From NCBI RefSeq assembly GCF_002802865.1, contig NZ_PGLQ01000002.1:404212-464717 (forward strand): a stretch of DNA of 60,506 bases. The letters run 5' to 3'. How positions within the stretch are numbered: the first letter of the stretch is position 1; each line of letters opens with the position of its first letter. This DNA comes from Bifidobacterium scaligerum. Lineage in GTDB: Bacteria; Actinomycetota; Actinomycetes; Actinomycetales; Bifidobacteriaceae. Shown in pieces: positions 30,279 through 38,759 of the stretch. The position numbers and the translations under genes were made by a program. The notes beneath the pieces were generated by a model that was not told the DNA's origin, did not search any database, and worked only from the letters and a program-made list of their open reading frames with translations.

Positions 30279-30371
30279 CCTGTTCTGTGAGCTAGCTGCG
30301 AACCGTCATAGTCCGCGTACTTCTCTGAGTTCGTTATGCCTTACGGCTGGTGATCGGCTTCCTCCGTACGA

Positions 30372-31481
30372 TCACAGGCCGGCATCGGCGGCGGAGATGT
30401 AGCCGCCGTCAACGAGGACTTCCTTGAGGTTGTCCTTGTCCACGGTGACCGGGGTCAGCAGCTGGGACGGGACATCCTTGGTGCCGTTGTTGAAGGTATC
30501 CGGAGCGGACGGCTCCTTGCCGTCGACGAGGGCCTTGATCATCTCAGCGGTGGCCTTGGCCAGCTCGCGGGTGTCCTTGTAGACGGTCATCGACTGCTTG
30601 CCCTGAACAATGGCCTGAACATTGGCCTTCTCGGCGTCCTGTCCGGTGATGATCGGGTAGTAGTCCCAGCCGGCGGCTTCAACGGTGTTGTAGGTACCGG
30701 TTGCCTCGGCGTCGTTCTGAGCGAGCACGGCGTCAAGCTTGGTGCCATCGTTGTAGAAGGAGTTGATGCGGTTCTCCATCTCGTTCTGAGCCTTCTGACG
30801 GTCCCAGTTGTCGATGCCGATGGACTGCCAATCGTCAGCGGAGGACGGAACCTTGCCGGACTTGGACTGCAGCACGCCGGACTTGAAGTACGGTCCGAGC
30901 ACATCCCACGCGCCCTTGAAGTAGTATCCAGCATTGTTATCGGTCGGGGAACCGGCCATGAGCTCGACGTTGAACGGGCCCTTCTGACCATCCTTCAGAC
31001 CAAGCTTCTGCTCGATGTACTCGCCTTGCATGCGACCGACATCCTCCAGAGAGAAGGTCGCGTAGTAGTCGACGGCGTCGGTGTTCATGATAAGACGGTC
31101 GTAGGCGATGACCTTGCCACCGTTGGCGGCCACCTGCTCTGCGGCAGCACCGGTTGCAGTGCCATCGATGGATGCGATGACCACATAGTTCATGCCGTTG
31201 TTGGCCATGTTCTGAATCTGGGAGGTCTGCAGATCGGTCTTGCCATCTGCATACTGCAGGGTGACGTCGTAACCGTAGCCTTCAAGTTGCTTCTTCAGGT
31301 TCTCGCCATCGATCTTCCAACGCTCAAGCATCTGCTCAGGCATTGAAATGCCGACCTTGACGCCATCGGAGCCGCTGCCGCCACCGGCGGTGGTGCCACG
31401 GGTTCCGCCGCCGCAGGCAGCCAGCGGGACGAGCATAGCAGTCGCGGCAAGCACGCCGAGAGCCTTGGTCCACTTATTCAT
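30372..31481 (-). CDS. Sugar-binding lipoprotein of the monosaccharide ABC transporter (ChvE/XylF-like)
   Basis: A 369-aa type I periplasmic-binding-fold lipoprotein. ATG 31481 (AAAGGA upstream) gives a lipoprotein signal with lipobox LAAC at about 24-27. The mature part has KVGISMPEQMLERWKIDGENLKKQLEGYGYDV, IASIDGTATGAAAEQVAANGGKVIAYDRLI and NDAEATGTYNTVEAAGWDYYPIITGQDAE, as in xylose- and multi-sugar-binding ChvE proteins. It is the first gene of the operon. Given the neighbouring xylA, xylB and beta-xylosidase genes, xylose is the likely ligand, though ChvE relatives also bind glucose, arabinose and galactose. Confidence 0.92.
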   Translation of the reverse strand: MNKWTKALGVLAATAMLVPLAACGGGTRGTTAGGGSGSDGVKVGISMPEQMLERWKIDGENLKKQLEGYGYDVTLQYADGKTDLQTSQIQNMANNGMNYVVIASIDGTATGAAAEQVAANGGKVIAYDRLIMNTDAVDYYATFSLEDVGRMQGEYIEQKLGLKDGQKGPFNVELMAGSPTDNNAGYYFKGAWDVLGPYFKSGVLQSKSGKVPSSADDWQSIGIDNWDRQKAQNEMENRINSFYNDGTKLDAVLAQNDAEATGTYNTVEAAGWDYYPIITGQDAEKANVQAIVQGKQSMTVYKDTRELAKATAEMIKALVDGKEPSAPDTFNNGTKDVPSQLLTPVTVDKDNLKEVLVDGGYISAADAGL

Positions 31482-31561
31482 GGGGATTCCTTTCGTCATT
31501 GATAGGAACTTTGTTTCCTCTTCCTTGCGGTCCAGCAGCCTTTGCTGAACCTGTAAAAAAT

Positions 31562-31658
31562 ATACCACATAGTTTTTTGGTTTAACAATTACCAATTGGC
31601 AACTTTCGCTGGAATTGAGCCATTTTTGACGTATTTGATTCGCCCGTCTAACTAATTG
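31562..31658 (-). promoter_or_regulatory. Transporter operon promoter with ROK-type operators
   Basis: On the minus strand TTGTTA (31588-31583) and TATATT (31564-31559 area), 18 bp apart, form a likely promoter. The motif GGTTTAACAATTACC (31579-31593) overlaps the -35 box. AATTACCAATTGG at 31587-31599 recurs reversed upstream of glucokinase, and CGTCTAACTAATTG at 31645-31658 matches 13 of 14 bases of the xylB promoter region. Confidence 0.6.
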
Positions 31659-31688
31659 TGAGCGGTAACAATGACAGTTTTTCAACAT

Positions 31689-31945
31689 TCCACTGAACTA
31701 TGATGCACACGATCTCATCGTTGAGAAAAACGCGACACGCCGAAAGTCTTCCACCTCATCTACACACTTTTTCTCACATAATTCAATCAAAATCACACAT
31801 TGTCAACCGCGATAAGAACATAGCACATAAAAAACGCACAGCCACCCCTCTCAAAAAACAACGTACCCCAAAAGCCCCGGGCTCGTCCGACAGACAACCG
31901 TTCGCCCCCCCCACTCAGCTCACAGTCGTTCCGAAAAACAGAAAA
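31689..31945. other. Intergenic region with no gene seen
   Basis: This AT-rich stretch between two leftward genes holds a C8 tract at 31905-31912 but no supported reading frame. Confidence 0.4.
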
Positions 31946-31970
31946 GCCGCCCCACGTCAAGTGAAGCGGC
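31946..31970 (-). terminator. Probable terminator of the 64-aa membrane protein gene
   Basis: GCCGC (31946-31950) pairs with GCGGC (31966-31970) with an inner CAC/GTG pair. TTTTC follows on the minus strand. Confidence 0.55.
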
Positions 31971-32065
31971 ATACAAATACGACTCGCTGCTACAGGACCC
32001 AAACTCCCGCAAGAGCATGCAGGCACACAGCCGGTCCCGTCAGCGATTCAAAGCATTCACGAAAT

Positions 32066-32260
32066 TCAGCAGACGGCCTCCCCCGTCTCAAACAAGGCGA
32101 GGAATTTCGGACGCCAAGCATAGCGGGTAGAGACCAACACCAATCCGGCGGCGGTCAGCAATGCTCCGATCGGCGCGGCCACAGGAGCCACGAACAACAG
32201 CACGGCATACACCGCGGCCAGCAGAATCAGCGAAAACAACAGCATTCGATGTGCGCGCAT
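32066..32260 (-). CDS. Small membrane protein, 64 aa, function unknown
   Basis: The protein has two predicted transmembrane helices (about residues 5-27 and 29-46) and a short polar C-terminus. GGAG lies eight bases upstream of the ATG, and a candidate ROK operator is 52 bp upstream, which supports a real gene under sugar control. No family is recognised. It precedes a probable terminator. The similar placement to the other two small membrane proteins of this locus may be coincidence. Confidence 0.6.
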   Translation of the reverse strand: MRAHRMLLFSLILLAAVYAVLLFVAPVAAPIGALLTAAGLVLVSTRYAWRPKFLALFETGEAVC

Positions 32261-32311
32261 AGCAGTATCTCCATTGACGTTGCGTAGGTACGCAGAACGG
32301 GTACGGTCATT

Positions 32312-32328
32312 TAGTTTAATGATTTAAC
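32312..32328. promoter_or_regulatory. ROK-type operator TAGTTTAATGATTTAAC
   Basis: The half sites GTTTAA and TTTAAC form an imperfect palindrome that matches the xylB operator at 14 of 17 positions. It lies upstream of the 64-aa membrane protein gene. Confidence 0.6.
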
Positions 32329-32759
32329 CATATACCTGTTTTGTTACGAACGCAAATCCGCGTCGTCTACCGAGCCGCCTGGTTTGATCCGACGCAAGTA
32401 AAGAACCTGAGATGTTTATATGACATGCGCACAGCTCCGATGCAAATCGCGCCCATGCCCCCCCCTCAGACGGACTCGATCACAGTCCTCAAACATAAAA
32501 TGCTTGCCACACAAATGCAATACCGGTCAATTTGCGCTGACGTACCATTCGGGCGTGCCACGACAGCGCATTCCAAGGCTTTATACACTGTCGTACCGCA
32601 GAAATCCCTACGATCTCGGTTGGATTGCCGATAACGCCGTGCCACATCACCGCAATAACGGCAATAATGCACTATCGTGGCACACATTCCGCCCACGGCA
32701 TTCGGGAGAATGAGCATAAAGCCGATCCCCATAGCAAAAATCGCAAATGCAAATAATAA
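32329..32759. other. Gene-poor region after the beta-xylosidase gene
   Basis: No convincing gene. An open frame on the minus strand (32466-32822) has one hydrophobic patch, but it starts inside the beta-xylosidase gene, crosses that gene's terminator and ends in cysteine-rich, family-free sequence. Confidence 0.5.
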
Positions 32760-32803
32760 CGGCCGGATGCCCAACAATTGTCGCAAGGCATCCGACCGTT
32801 TCT
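32760..32803 (-). terminator. Terminator of the beta-xylosidase gene
   Basis: CGGCCGGATGCC (32760-32771) pairs with GGCATCCGACCG (32787-32798), one mismatch. On the minus strand TTATTATTTG follows. Confidence 0.8.
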
Positions 32804-32815
32804 TGACCGCGATCA

Positions 32816-34807
32816 TCAACAAGACACGGCACTACTCCAAATGAGCACTTCACCTCTCGGATATACGGCAAGAGGGCCGCGAGCGGATTCCTCGCCGCGT
32901 ACATCACCCACCATATCGCGATTCACCATAATCGACGAACCGTCCGGCTGCTCGAAATACTCCTCCACAATGCGAGGCTGTCCCAAATCAGCGGTAGACA
33001 CCACCGAGCCAGTCGCCCCACGCGCCTCATCAGGCAACGCAAGCGCAATCCACAACTCATCATCGGTCTCGCGCAAGCTCAAGGTACCAGCCTCGGCACA
33101 TGTCACGGCATCCGTTTCCCATGATGCAGCTTTCGCTCCATTCAGATACGTATTGGACGTCAGCATCATGGGCTGCAGGATGCTGCGATACAGCTCTTCA
33201 TCGCCCAATCCCGCCTCTTCAATGCGTTGTTCGTATTCCGCGAGCGAGCGCGGATAATCCTCGAAGCAAGAGGTGCCCGCATCGGTCACGCTGACGGATC
33301 CGACGGCGTTCTGCGTCCGCTCAGGCGGCACCTCGCCTTCAACCGCCATGAAGAGGTTATTAATGAATCGGTCGTCACCGCCATAGACGAATGCTTCACC
33401 GGCAGGGGCGGTGGAATGCGGGAAGTGATACGGCGTGGACCGGTCCAGCACCTGAGTGTGACGCAGACGCCCGGCAAACAGGTTGTTCACAAACGCAGCG
33501 CCTTGCGCATAGTCGTCGAAGCTGAATTCTGAGGCAAACACGTTGTTCACGAAGGTGAGAGGGCCATGGGTCACCTCGGTCATCACGTCACGCGTGTTGC
33601 GGTAGAACACATTTGCGTCCACGATGGTGCCCTGCGCCTGCCAGTCCAGCCACATGCCCAGCACCGAATCATGTACACGATTGCCGCGTACCACGGTATC
33701 GACTGCGGCATGCATTTTGATCGCGGCGACCTCCCAGCCGAAGAACTCGCGCTTGGTACCGATTCGGTAGATGTGGTTGCCTTCAATGAGGCTGAACGCA
33801 CAGCCCATATGTCCCACCACGCCGTTCTGGCCGCAGTCGAAAATCACGTTGTCGCGTACCACATGGCCACCGACCACGCCTTTCTCCCAACCCGCATGCA
33901 GAGCCTTGTACACTGCTTCCTTCTGATATTGGTAGCCGGATTTGCGGTGTGTACGCGTCGAATCGTTATCTCCGGTGGAAATCTCCTTACCGAGACTGAT
34001 GGCCGAGCATTTCGCGTCATGGATCACGTTGTCCTCGATCACCCAGCCGCGCGACCAGTGCGGGCCGATCAAGCCCACCTGATCAGCGGTCGGCGGAGTA
34101 TACGGGCAGGCCGCACGGCACAGTTCGAACCCGCGCACGGTGATGTAATTGACGAACGGTCGCGATGGGTAGAAGCAGGTTTCACGCACGTTGATTTCAG
34201 TGATTTCCGCATTCGGGTCGGCATCATGGAAGTTCGCCCAAATCGTAGTGCTTTCGGCATTCGTCTCGCAGTACCATACGTTCACTGTTGCGTCCGGGTC
34301 GAGCAGCGGCACGACCGCTTCGGTCGCGGCATCCCTGCCGGTATCCCAACGTTCAGGAGCACGTACCTTGTCCAACGAAGACACTTCGTAGAACGACTTG
34401 CCGTTGAGATATACATCACCCAAGTGACGGACCTCGACTTTGGGATCCGGGTAGACGGTCCAGTCACCGAACACAGTCTCGACGTACGGGTTGTACTCGC
34501 CGAAAAAGGCATTCGGGATCGCGGCACGCCATACGCCATCGCCTTCAGGCACCCATGTATCGATGCGTTCGGCACCGGTGATGACCGGGCGCGACTCGCC
34601 CTCGGCCGCACGGTAGACGATGCGGTTCGTTTCGTTTTCGCCGCCAAAGCGCGGGTCCACGGACTCCCGGTATGTGCCGGCGTGCACGATCACCTCGTCG
34701 CCGGCGCGCGCGATGGCGGCCGCCTGGCCGATGGTCAGGAACGGGTCGGTTGCGCTGCCACTGCCCGACAGGGAACCGGCCGAAGCCGAAACATGGTATT
34801 GCGTCAT
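32816..34807 (-). CDS. Intracellular beta-xylosidase, glycoside hydrolase family GH120
   Basis: A 663-aa right-handed beta-helix enzyme that releases xylose from short xylo-oligosaccharides. The N-terminus YHVSASAGSLSGSGSATDPFLTIGQAAAIARAGDEVIV is the typical parallel-helix entry. In the GH120 enzyme of Thermoanaerobacterium the nucleophile and acid/base are Asp382 and Glu405 (established knowledge); here Asp388 in GMWLDWQAQG and Glu411 in VMTEVTHG keep the same 23-residue spacing. There is no signal peptide, so it acts on imported oligosaccharides. GGAG lies eight bases before ATG 34807. It is downstream of the O-acetyltransferase gene in the same direction, but a terminator separates them. 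Confidence 0.92.
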   Translation of the reverse strand: MTQYHVSASAGSLSGSGSATDPFLTIGQAAAIARAGDEVIVHAGTYRESVDPRFGGENETNRIVYRAAEGESRPVITGAERIDTWVPEGDGVWRAAIPNAFFGEYNPYVETVFGDWTVYPDPKVEVRHLGDVYLNGKSFYEVSSLDKVRAPERWDTGRDAATEAVVPLLDPDATVNVWYCETNAESTTIWANFHDADPNAEITEINVRETCFYPSRPFVNYITVRGFELCRAACPYTPPTADQVGLIGPHWSRGWVIEDNVIHDAKCSAISLGKEISTGDNDSTRTHRKSGYQYQKEAVYKALHAGWEKGVVGGHVVRDNVIFDCGQNGVVGHMGCAFSLIEGNHIYRIGTKREFFGWEVAAIKMHAAVDTVVRGNRVHDSVLGMWLDWQAQGTIVDANVFYRNTRDVMTEVTHGPLTFVNNVFASEFSFDDYAQGAAFVNNLFAGRLRHTQVLDRSTPYHFPHSTAPAGEAFVYGGDDRFINNLFMAVEGEVPPERTQNAVGSVSVTDAGTSCFEDYPRSLAEYEQRIEEAGLGDEELYRSILQPMMLTSNTYLNGAKAASWETDAVTCAEAGTLSLRETDDELWIALALPDEARGATGSVVSTADLGQPRIVEEYFEQPDGSSIMVNRDMVGDVRGEESARGPLAVYPRGEVLIWSSAVSC

Positions 34808-34934
34808 CGCATTGCTCCTTTGCGTATTGCTTGCACATCCTTACGGATTTTCGATAATTCCTTGAATATGGGTTTCCTGTTATCTTTCTTGCCGTTCCAG
34901 GCCGAGAAGTCACCGAGGCTCAGTTCAGAGAGTC

Positions 34935-34976
34935 AAAAAGGGTGATCAACGGTCCACGCTCGTCGCCGATCACCCT
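34935..34976 (-). terminator. Terminator of the second acetyltransferase gene
   Basis: AGGGTGATC (34939-34947) pairs with GATCACCCT (34968-34976). On the minus strand a TTTTT run follows. Confidence 0.85.
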
Positions 34977-34982
34977 CTACGA

Positions 34983-35615
34983 TCACTTTCCTTCCACCTC
35001 GGCACGTTCTTCAGGCGTCCAATCCTCAGGCACCCGGCCGATCACATGGCAGGGATTGCCCACGGCGATGGAGTCGGCGGGAATGTCATGCGTAACCACG
35101 GCACCTGCGCCGATGATGGTGTTGTCTCCGATGGTCACTCCGGGGCATATCACCACATTGCCGCCAAGCCATACGTTATTGCCGATGGTTACGTCGGCGT
35201 TATGCTGCCATCCTTCCAGACGCGGTTTCTTGGCAATGGCATGGTTCGGCGTGTAAATACTTACGCGCGGGCCGATCAAGCAGTCGGAGCCGATGGAAAT
35301 CGGGCCGCCGCCCACAATGAGGAAATCCATGTTGATGAACGTGCGGTCCCCGATCTTAAGTCCCAGTCCATAATCCAAGCGGATTGGCGGACGGAAGTCC
35401 ACGCCTTCGCCGGCCTCCGGCACCAGTTCGCGGAACAGTCGCTCAGCTTCCGCCGTGTCTTCGAAATAGATGCGATTGATGCGGTCGCTCATCTCCTGCG
35501 ATTCGCGCGTAAGCTCGGGCAGAATCGTTGACTTGCGGTACTGCAGCCAATCGTCGGCGAACAGAGCCCTTACATCCGGATAATCACGCTTGAGCTGTTC
35601 GAGATCATGAGTCAT
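34983..35615 (-). CDS. Sugar O-acetyltransferase, LacA/Maa hexapeptide family
   Basis: A 210-aa left-handed beta-helix acetyltransferase with no long N-terminal extension. Key segments are DYGLGLKIGDRTFINMDFLIVGGGPISIGSDCLIGPRVSIYTPNHAIAKK (His near 115 is the expected catalytic base) and NVWLGGNVVICPGVTIGDNTIIGAGAVVTHDIPADSIAVGNPCHVI. ATG 35615 is preferred: AAGGAGG is eight bases upstream, whereas an ATG at 35621 is two bases from it. In a xylose locus it may acetylate surplus or non-metabolised sugars, as proposed for LacA. It is the second member of the family in the window; the other is at 19193-19945. Confidence 0.88.
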   Translation of the reverse strand: MTHDLEQLKRDYPDVRALFADDWLQYRKSTILPELTRESQEMSDRINRIYFEDTAEAERLFRELVPEAGEGVDFRPPIRLDYGLGLKIGDRTFINMDFLIVGGGPISIGSDCLIGPRVSIYTPNHAIAKKPRLEGWQHNADVTIGNNVWLGGNVVICPGVTIGDNTIIGAGAVVTHDIPADSIAVGNPCHVIGRVPEDWTPEERAEVEGK

Positions 35616-35726
35616 TGACATAGCCTCCTTGCATTTGTTCAATGGTTTGACGATGTACGCTCGACGATATTGTACGGCACGCCACCGGCTCAGATACCGG
35701 CACACCTCATGTTTTCACACTTCAAC

Positions 35727-35804
35727 AAAAAGGCACCCGAAGATTGGAAACCGCCCGAAGGTTCAACGCACCGGCCGAAGCCTTGCAGTCCATGATGCCT
35801 TTTT
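35727..35804 (-). ncRNA. Candidate structured RNA or attenuator
   Basis: AAAAAGGCA and TGCCTTTTT enclose 60 bases (35736-35795). Read on the minus strand these contain three UUCG-capped elements: GCUUCGGC, CCUUCGGG and UCUUCGGG. The U-tract at the end suits a terminator or short RNA. It lies 110 bp upstream of the acetyltransferase gene and next to the palindrome at 35810-35844. No Rfam family was recognised. Confidence 0.4.
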
Positions 35805-35809
35805 GCCAT

Positions 35810-35844
35810 ATTCAAATCACGATTTGTCAAATCGTGATTTGAAT
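35810..35844. promoter_or_regulatory. Perfect 16-bp inverted repeat with nested palindromes
   Basis: ATTCAAATCACGATTT (35810-35825), GTC, and AAATCGTGATTTGAAT (35829-35844). Each half also contains its own palindrome CAAATC-nn-GATTTG, so the site has two operator-like units. It may be an operator or cruciform upstream of the acetyltransferase gene. Confidence 0.65.
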
Positions 35845-35891
35845 ACGTTAGGCAAACGAGAAACCCTACGGATAGCAACGGGCCGCAAACC

Positions 35892-35935
35892 GGAAAAAGC
35901 CGTGCGAAACGACGTTGTTTCGCACGGCTTTTTCC
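35892..35935. terminator. Strong bidirectional terminator
   Basis: AAAAAGCCGTGCGAAAC pairs with GTTTCGCACGGCTTTTT. A or T runs flank both sides, so it can stop transcripts in either direction. It is about 200 bp after the xylA stop and shields the acetyltransferase region. Confidence 0.85.
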
Positions 35936-36066
35936 GATGGAAGGAAGGAGAAAGGAGAAAAAGGAATGGAAGATAAAAGAGCTATTGCCTATGCTCATCG
36001 ATGACGCGCTTTGGCACGATGCGCCTGACGTCAATCGAATCTCATAGATATAACAGACAAGTTTTG

Positions 36067-36102
36067 TTGTTGGGCATGCGGCCGAAACCGCACACCCAAC
36101 AA
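36067..36102 (-). repeat. Hairpin just after xylA
   Basis: TTGTTGGG (36067-36074) with CCCAACAA (36095-36102) and an inner GCGG/CCGC stem, 30 bp after the xylA stop. It has no U-tract on the minus strand, so it may stabilise the mRNA end while termination occurs at 35892-35935. Confidence 0.6.
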
Positions 36103-36133
36103 TGCAAACTATCTAGTCAGTCGTCGATCAGAC

Positions 36134-37483
36134 TCACTCAACCTCAGCCAGAGCGTCAACGATGTAGTTGTTGATGGTGGCCTTGACGGACTCAAGGTGA
36201 TCGGACTTGGTGGCGGCGATGAGCTCGGACTGCGGCTTGTCGAGGCTGTAGGCTTCGAGGTCGGCCAGAGTGACGTTGCCCTCGTCGATGTCCTTGCCGA
36301 TGCCGGAATCGTAGGAGCTGTAACGCTCGGCCATGAGATCCTGAATGAAGCCATCCTGGTTCATCTTGTCGGCGACCAGCAGGCCTGCGGCGTAGGAATC
36401 CATACCAGCAACGTGAGAACGGAACAGATCCTCAGCGTAGAATGAGGTACGACGCGGCTTGGCATCGAAGTTCAGACCACCACGCGGACCGATGGAGCCA
36501 GCCTGCAGGACTTCCCACATCACGGCGACGGTCTCGTAGAGATCGGTCGGGAACTCATCCATATCCCAGCCGATGAGCTTGTCGCCCTGGTTGGCGTCGA
36601 GAGAGCCCAGGAAGCCGGACTCGCGAGCGACGCGAATCTCGTGCTGGTAGGTGTGGCCGGCCAGGTTGGCGTGGTTGCCTTCGAGGTTCAGCTTGAACAC
36701 GTCGGTCAGATCGTGCTCACGCAGGAAGTTGATGGCGGTGGCTGCATCGAAGTCGTACTGGTGCAGCGTCGGCTCCTTCGGCTTCGGCTCGATCAGGAAC
36801 TGGGCGTCAAAGCCGATTTCCTTGGCGTAGTCGGCGCACATGTGGAAGAACTTGGCGATGTGGTCGGTCTCGCGCTTCATCTCGGTGTTCCACAGGTTCT
36901 CGTAGCCTTCACGACCACCCCAGAACACGTAGTTCTCAGCACCGAGGCGCTTGCCGATTTCGAGGCTCTTCTTCAGCTGGCCGCCGGCGTAGGCGTAGAT
37001 GTCAGCAAACGGAGAGGTTGCAGCGCCGGACACGAAGCGCGGGTTGGTGAACAGGGAGGAGGTGTTCCACAGCAGCTTGACGCCGGTGGCCTTCATGTTC
37101 TCTTCGATCTTGTCGACGACCTTGTCCAGGTTGGCGTCGGTCTCGCGCAGGGTGTCACCCTCGGGAGCGATGTCACGATCGTGGAAGCAGAAGTACTCAA
37201 CGCCCAGCTTGGTGAACAGCTCGAAAGCGTAGTCGACCTTGGCCAGAGCCTGATCCATCGGATCGGTGTACTTGTAGTACGGACGGTGAGCGGTGCCGGT
37301 ACCGAACGGATCAACCAGCTCCTGGTTCATGGTGTGCCACCAAGCAACACCGAAACGCAGCCAATCCTTCATCTTCTTGCCGGCAACGACCTTGTCGGCA
37401 TCGTAGTAGTGGAAGGCCAGACCCTCCTTCGGTCCCTTGGCGCGACCGACGTACTCGACCTTGTCAACATCCCACAGACCCAT
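36134..37483 (-). CDS. xylA: Xylose isomerase
   Basis: A 449-aa TIM-barrel enzyme interconverting D-xylose and D-xylulose (class II, with N-terminal extension). Seen are the catalytic His segment [13 protein letters not shown] near 95-107, [36 protein letters not shown], the metal ligands in [17 protein letters not shown] near 225-245, [17 protein letters not shown] near 265-280 and WDMDEFPTD near 300. ATG 37483 has AAAGGAG upstream; the start at 37513 is within the leader. Its product feeds xylulokinase at 24348-25868. Confidence 0.98.
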   Translation of the reverse strand: MGLWDVDKVEYVGRAKGPKEGLAFHYYDADKVVAGKKMKDWLRFGVAWWHTMNQELVDPFGTGTAHRPYYKYTDPMDQALAKVDYAFELFTKLGVEYFCFHDRDIAPEGDTLRETDANLDKVVDKIEENMKATGVKLLWNTSSLFTNPRFVSGAATSPFADIYAYAGGQLKKSLEIGKRLGAENYVFWGGREGYENLWNTEMKRETDHIAKFFHMCADYAKEIGFDAQFLIEPKPKEPTLHQYDFDAATAINFLREHDLTDVFKLNLEGNHANLAGHTYQHEIRVARESGFLGSLDANQGDKLIGWDMDEFPTDLYETVAVMWEVLQAGSIGPRGGLNFDAKPRRTSFYAEDLFRSHVAGMDSYAAGLLVADKMNQDGFIQDLMAERYSSYDSGIGKDIDEGNVTLADLEAYSLDKPQSELIAATKSDHLESVKATINNYIVDALAEVE

Positions 37484-37505
37484 TTGGGCGCTCCTTTGCA
37501 GTAAG

Positions 37506-37558
37506 TGGTTCAACGGATTACGGGATTAATAATAAAACCATTGAACTATGTTTGTCAA
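37506..37558 (-). promoter_or_regulatory. xylA promoter with ROK-type sites
   Basis: On the minus strand TTGACA (37558-37553), an 18-bp spacer and TATTAT (37534-37529) make a near-consensus promoter. The motif TAGTTCAATGGTTTTAT lies in the spacer and overlaps the -10 box. A weaker copy (TGGTTCAACGGATTAC on the + strand, starting at 37507) lies in the leader. Confidence 0.7.
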
Positions 37559-37667
37559 ATGATTGAATTAATACGAAGCCGTTCAGCGTGTTGCCAATAA
37601 AATCAAGGGCTTTCAGCGCACCAACCAGCGCGTACGCCATCGTCTTTTGCGAAAACACCAGCATGTT

Positions 37668-37693
37668 CCGCATCTTGTATCCGCATCTTGTAT
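37668..37693. repeat. Two 13-bp tandem direct repeats
   Basis: CCGCATCTTGTAT occurs at 37668-37680 and again immediately at 37681-37693. Confidence 0.85.
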
Positions 37694-37801
37694 TTGTATG
37701 TTCGCGCGACGAACGGCCACTGCGCGAACATACAAATGATTTCACCGCCAAAAACGTTTGTATGTTCGCGCAGCCCCCTTGCAGTGCGCGAACATACAAA
37801 C
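37693..37801. repeat. Tandem long hairpins sharing TTTGTATGTTCGCGC arms
   Basis: Four copies of a 15-bp arm: 37693-37707 (forward), 37722-37736 (reverse), 37757-37771 (forward), 37786-37800 (reverse). They can form two hairpins, or one alternative hairpin from the two inner arms. On the minus strand the right-hand hairpin is followed by GTTTTTGG, so it can terminate the gene at 37854-38648. Loops differ, arms do not. Confidence 0.8.
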
Positions 37802-37853
37802 ATCTATCACGCTCCGTCCGCACCTCCCCCAATCTCATTCACCCCGGCACCCC

Positions 37854-38648
37854 CTATCTCTCACAAGCCTTGCGAATCAGGCCGTCCAACGTCCCCTCCC
37901 GTAGCGCCCGGTCCGTCTGCTCCCAATCAAGACCCGTGTCTTTCGCGCGACCATAGAAGAACCTCACCAAGCCAGGAAAATCAGGCCGGTATCCACAATT
38001 GCGAAAATCGCGAATGAGCTTGCCGCCGACTTCCGGATCATCAGGCCGACGTGCCTCATATACCGGAATCGCACAGGTCCGCCAAGCCCCACGCGCGTAG
38101 GCGATGCGATTGACGATCATGCCGCCGCGTGCGCCGTCGTATTTGCCAGCGGCAGCATGATCCATGACGTCGTACGTTCCTCCTTGCACGATATCTTCAA
38201 GACGAAGGCATCCGGACGCCGCATTCGCATCACGAATCCAAAACATCGAGGCGAAATTGGTCTCATCAATATCACGCAGATCACAGATACCGCGATTGTC
38301 GATTTTGTCCGTGTGCTCATACAACAATTCACCCATGGCGATGAACGGCGAAATGCCCATACCAGGTCTATGCTCCAGTTCGAGCTCTAGATCCTCCGAT
38401 TCATCCAAACTCAAACCGTGCCCGCTGATGGCGCAGTCATAGGAGAACCAGTCCCAGAACATCCATTCCACGAATCGCAACGTGCTTTCCGCATGGGGTC
38501 TGAATGGATTCAAGTTCACTTCGTGGTAAAACTCACGCCTCGCTTCGGCATAGATGGCGAGGTTGTACCGCTTAAAAGCATCGACAACATCTTTGCTGTC
38601 CAGCATTACCGGCAATCCGGAATCCTCGGTAGTTGCAGTGACGGTCAT
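37854..38648 (-). CDS. Conserved-looking hypothetical protein
   Basis: A 264-aa soluble protein, not recognised. It has a Trp/Phe-rich segment FVEWMFWDWFSYDC near 55-68, an acidic patch ESEDLELELEHRP, a WIRDANAASGCLRLEDI core and a C-terminal helical part GLVRFFYGRAKDTGLDWEQTDRALREGTLDGL. There is no signal peptide or membrane segment. ATG 38648 with GGGG upstream is chosen; an upstream extension to 38813 would run through two DnaA-box-like sites and looks non-coding. It is monocistronic, ending at the tandem hairpins. Confidence 0.75.
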   Translation of the reverse strand: MTVTATTEDSGLPVMLDSKDVVDAFKRYNLAIYAEARREFYHEVNLNPFRPHAESTLRFVEWMFWDWFSYDCAISGHGLSLDESEDLELELEHRPGMGISPFIAMGELLYEHTDKIDNRGICDLRDIDETNFASMFWIRDANAASGCLRLEDIVQGGTYDVMDHAAAGKYDGARGGMIVNRIAYARGAWRTCAIPVYEARRPDDPEVGGKLIRDFRNCGYRPDFPGLVRFFYGRAKDTGLDWEQTDRALREGTLDGLIRKACER

Positions 38649-38759
38649 GGCAAATCCCCTTACATGAAGATGCAACAATCTCGCGGTGGGCTTCGTTGCC
38701 CGCCGTGAGGCACACTGTATGGCGATATTCGATTCGCATGCAAGGAAGTACCGCGAACT

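Noticed and set aside
31905..31912. C8 tract as a phase-variation switch
   Set aside because: It lies in a gene-free stretch, outside any supported reading frame and far from a promoter box, so slippage there has no clear effect.
32466..32822. 118-aa membrane-like protein on the minus strand
   Set aside because: The frame starts inside the beta-xylosidase gene and runs through its terminator; only one short hydrophobic stretch, no family, no ribosome site.
35810..35844. Insertion-sequence terminal inverted repeats
   Set aside because: The arms are separated by only three bases and no transposase gene or remnant lies near.
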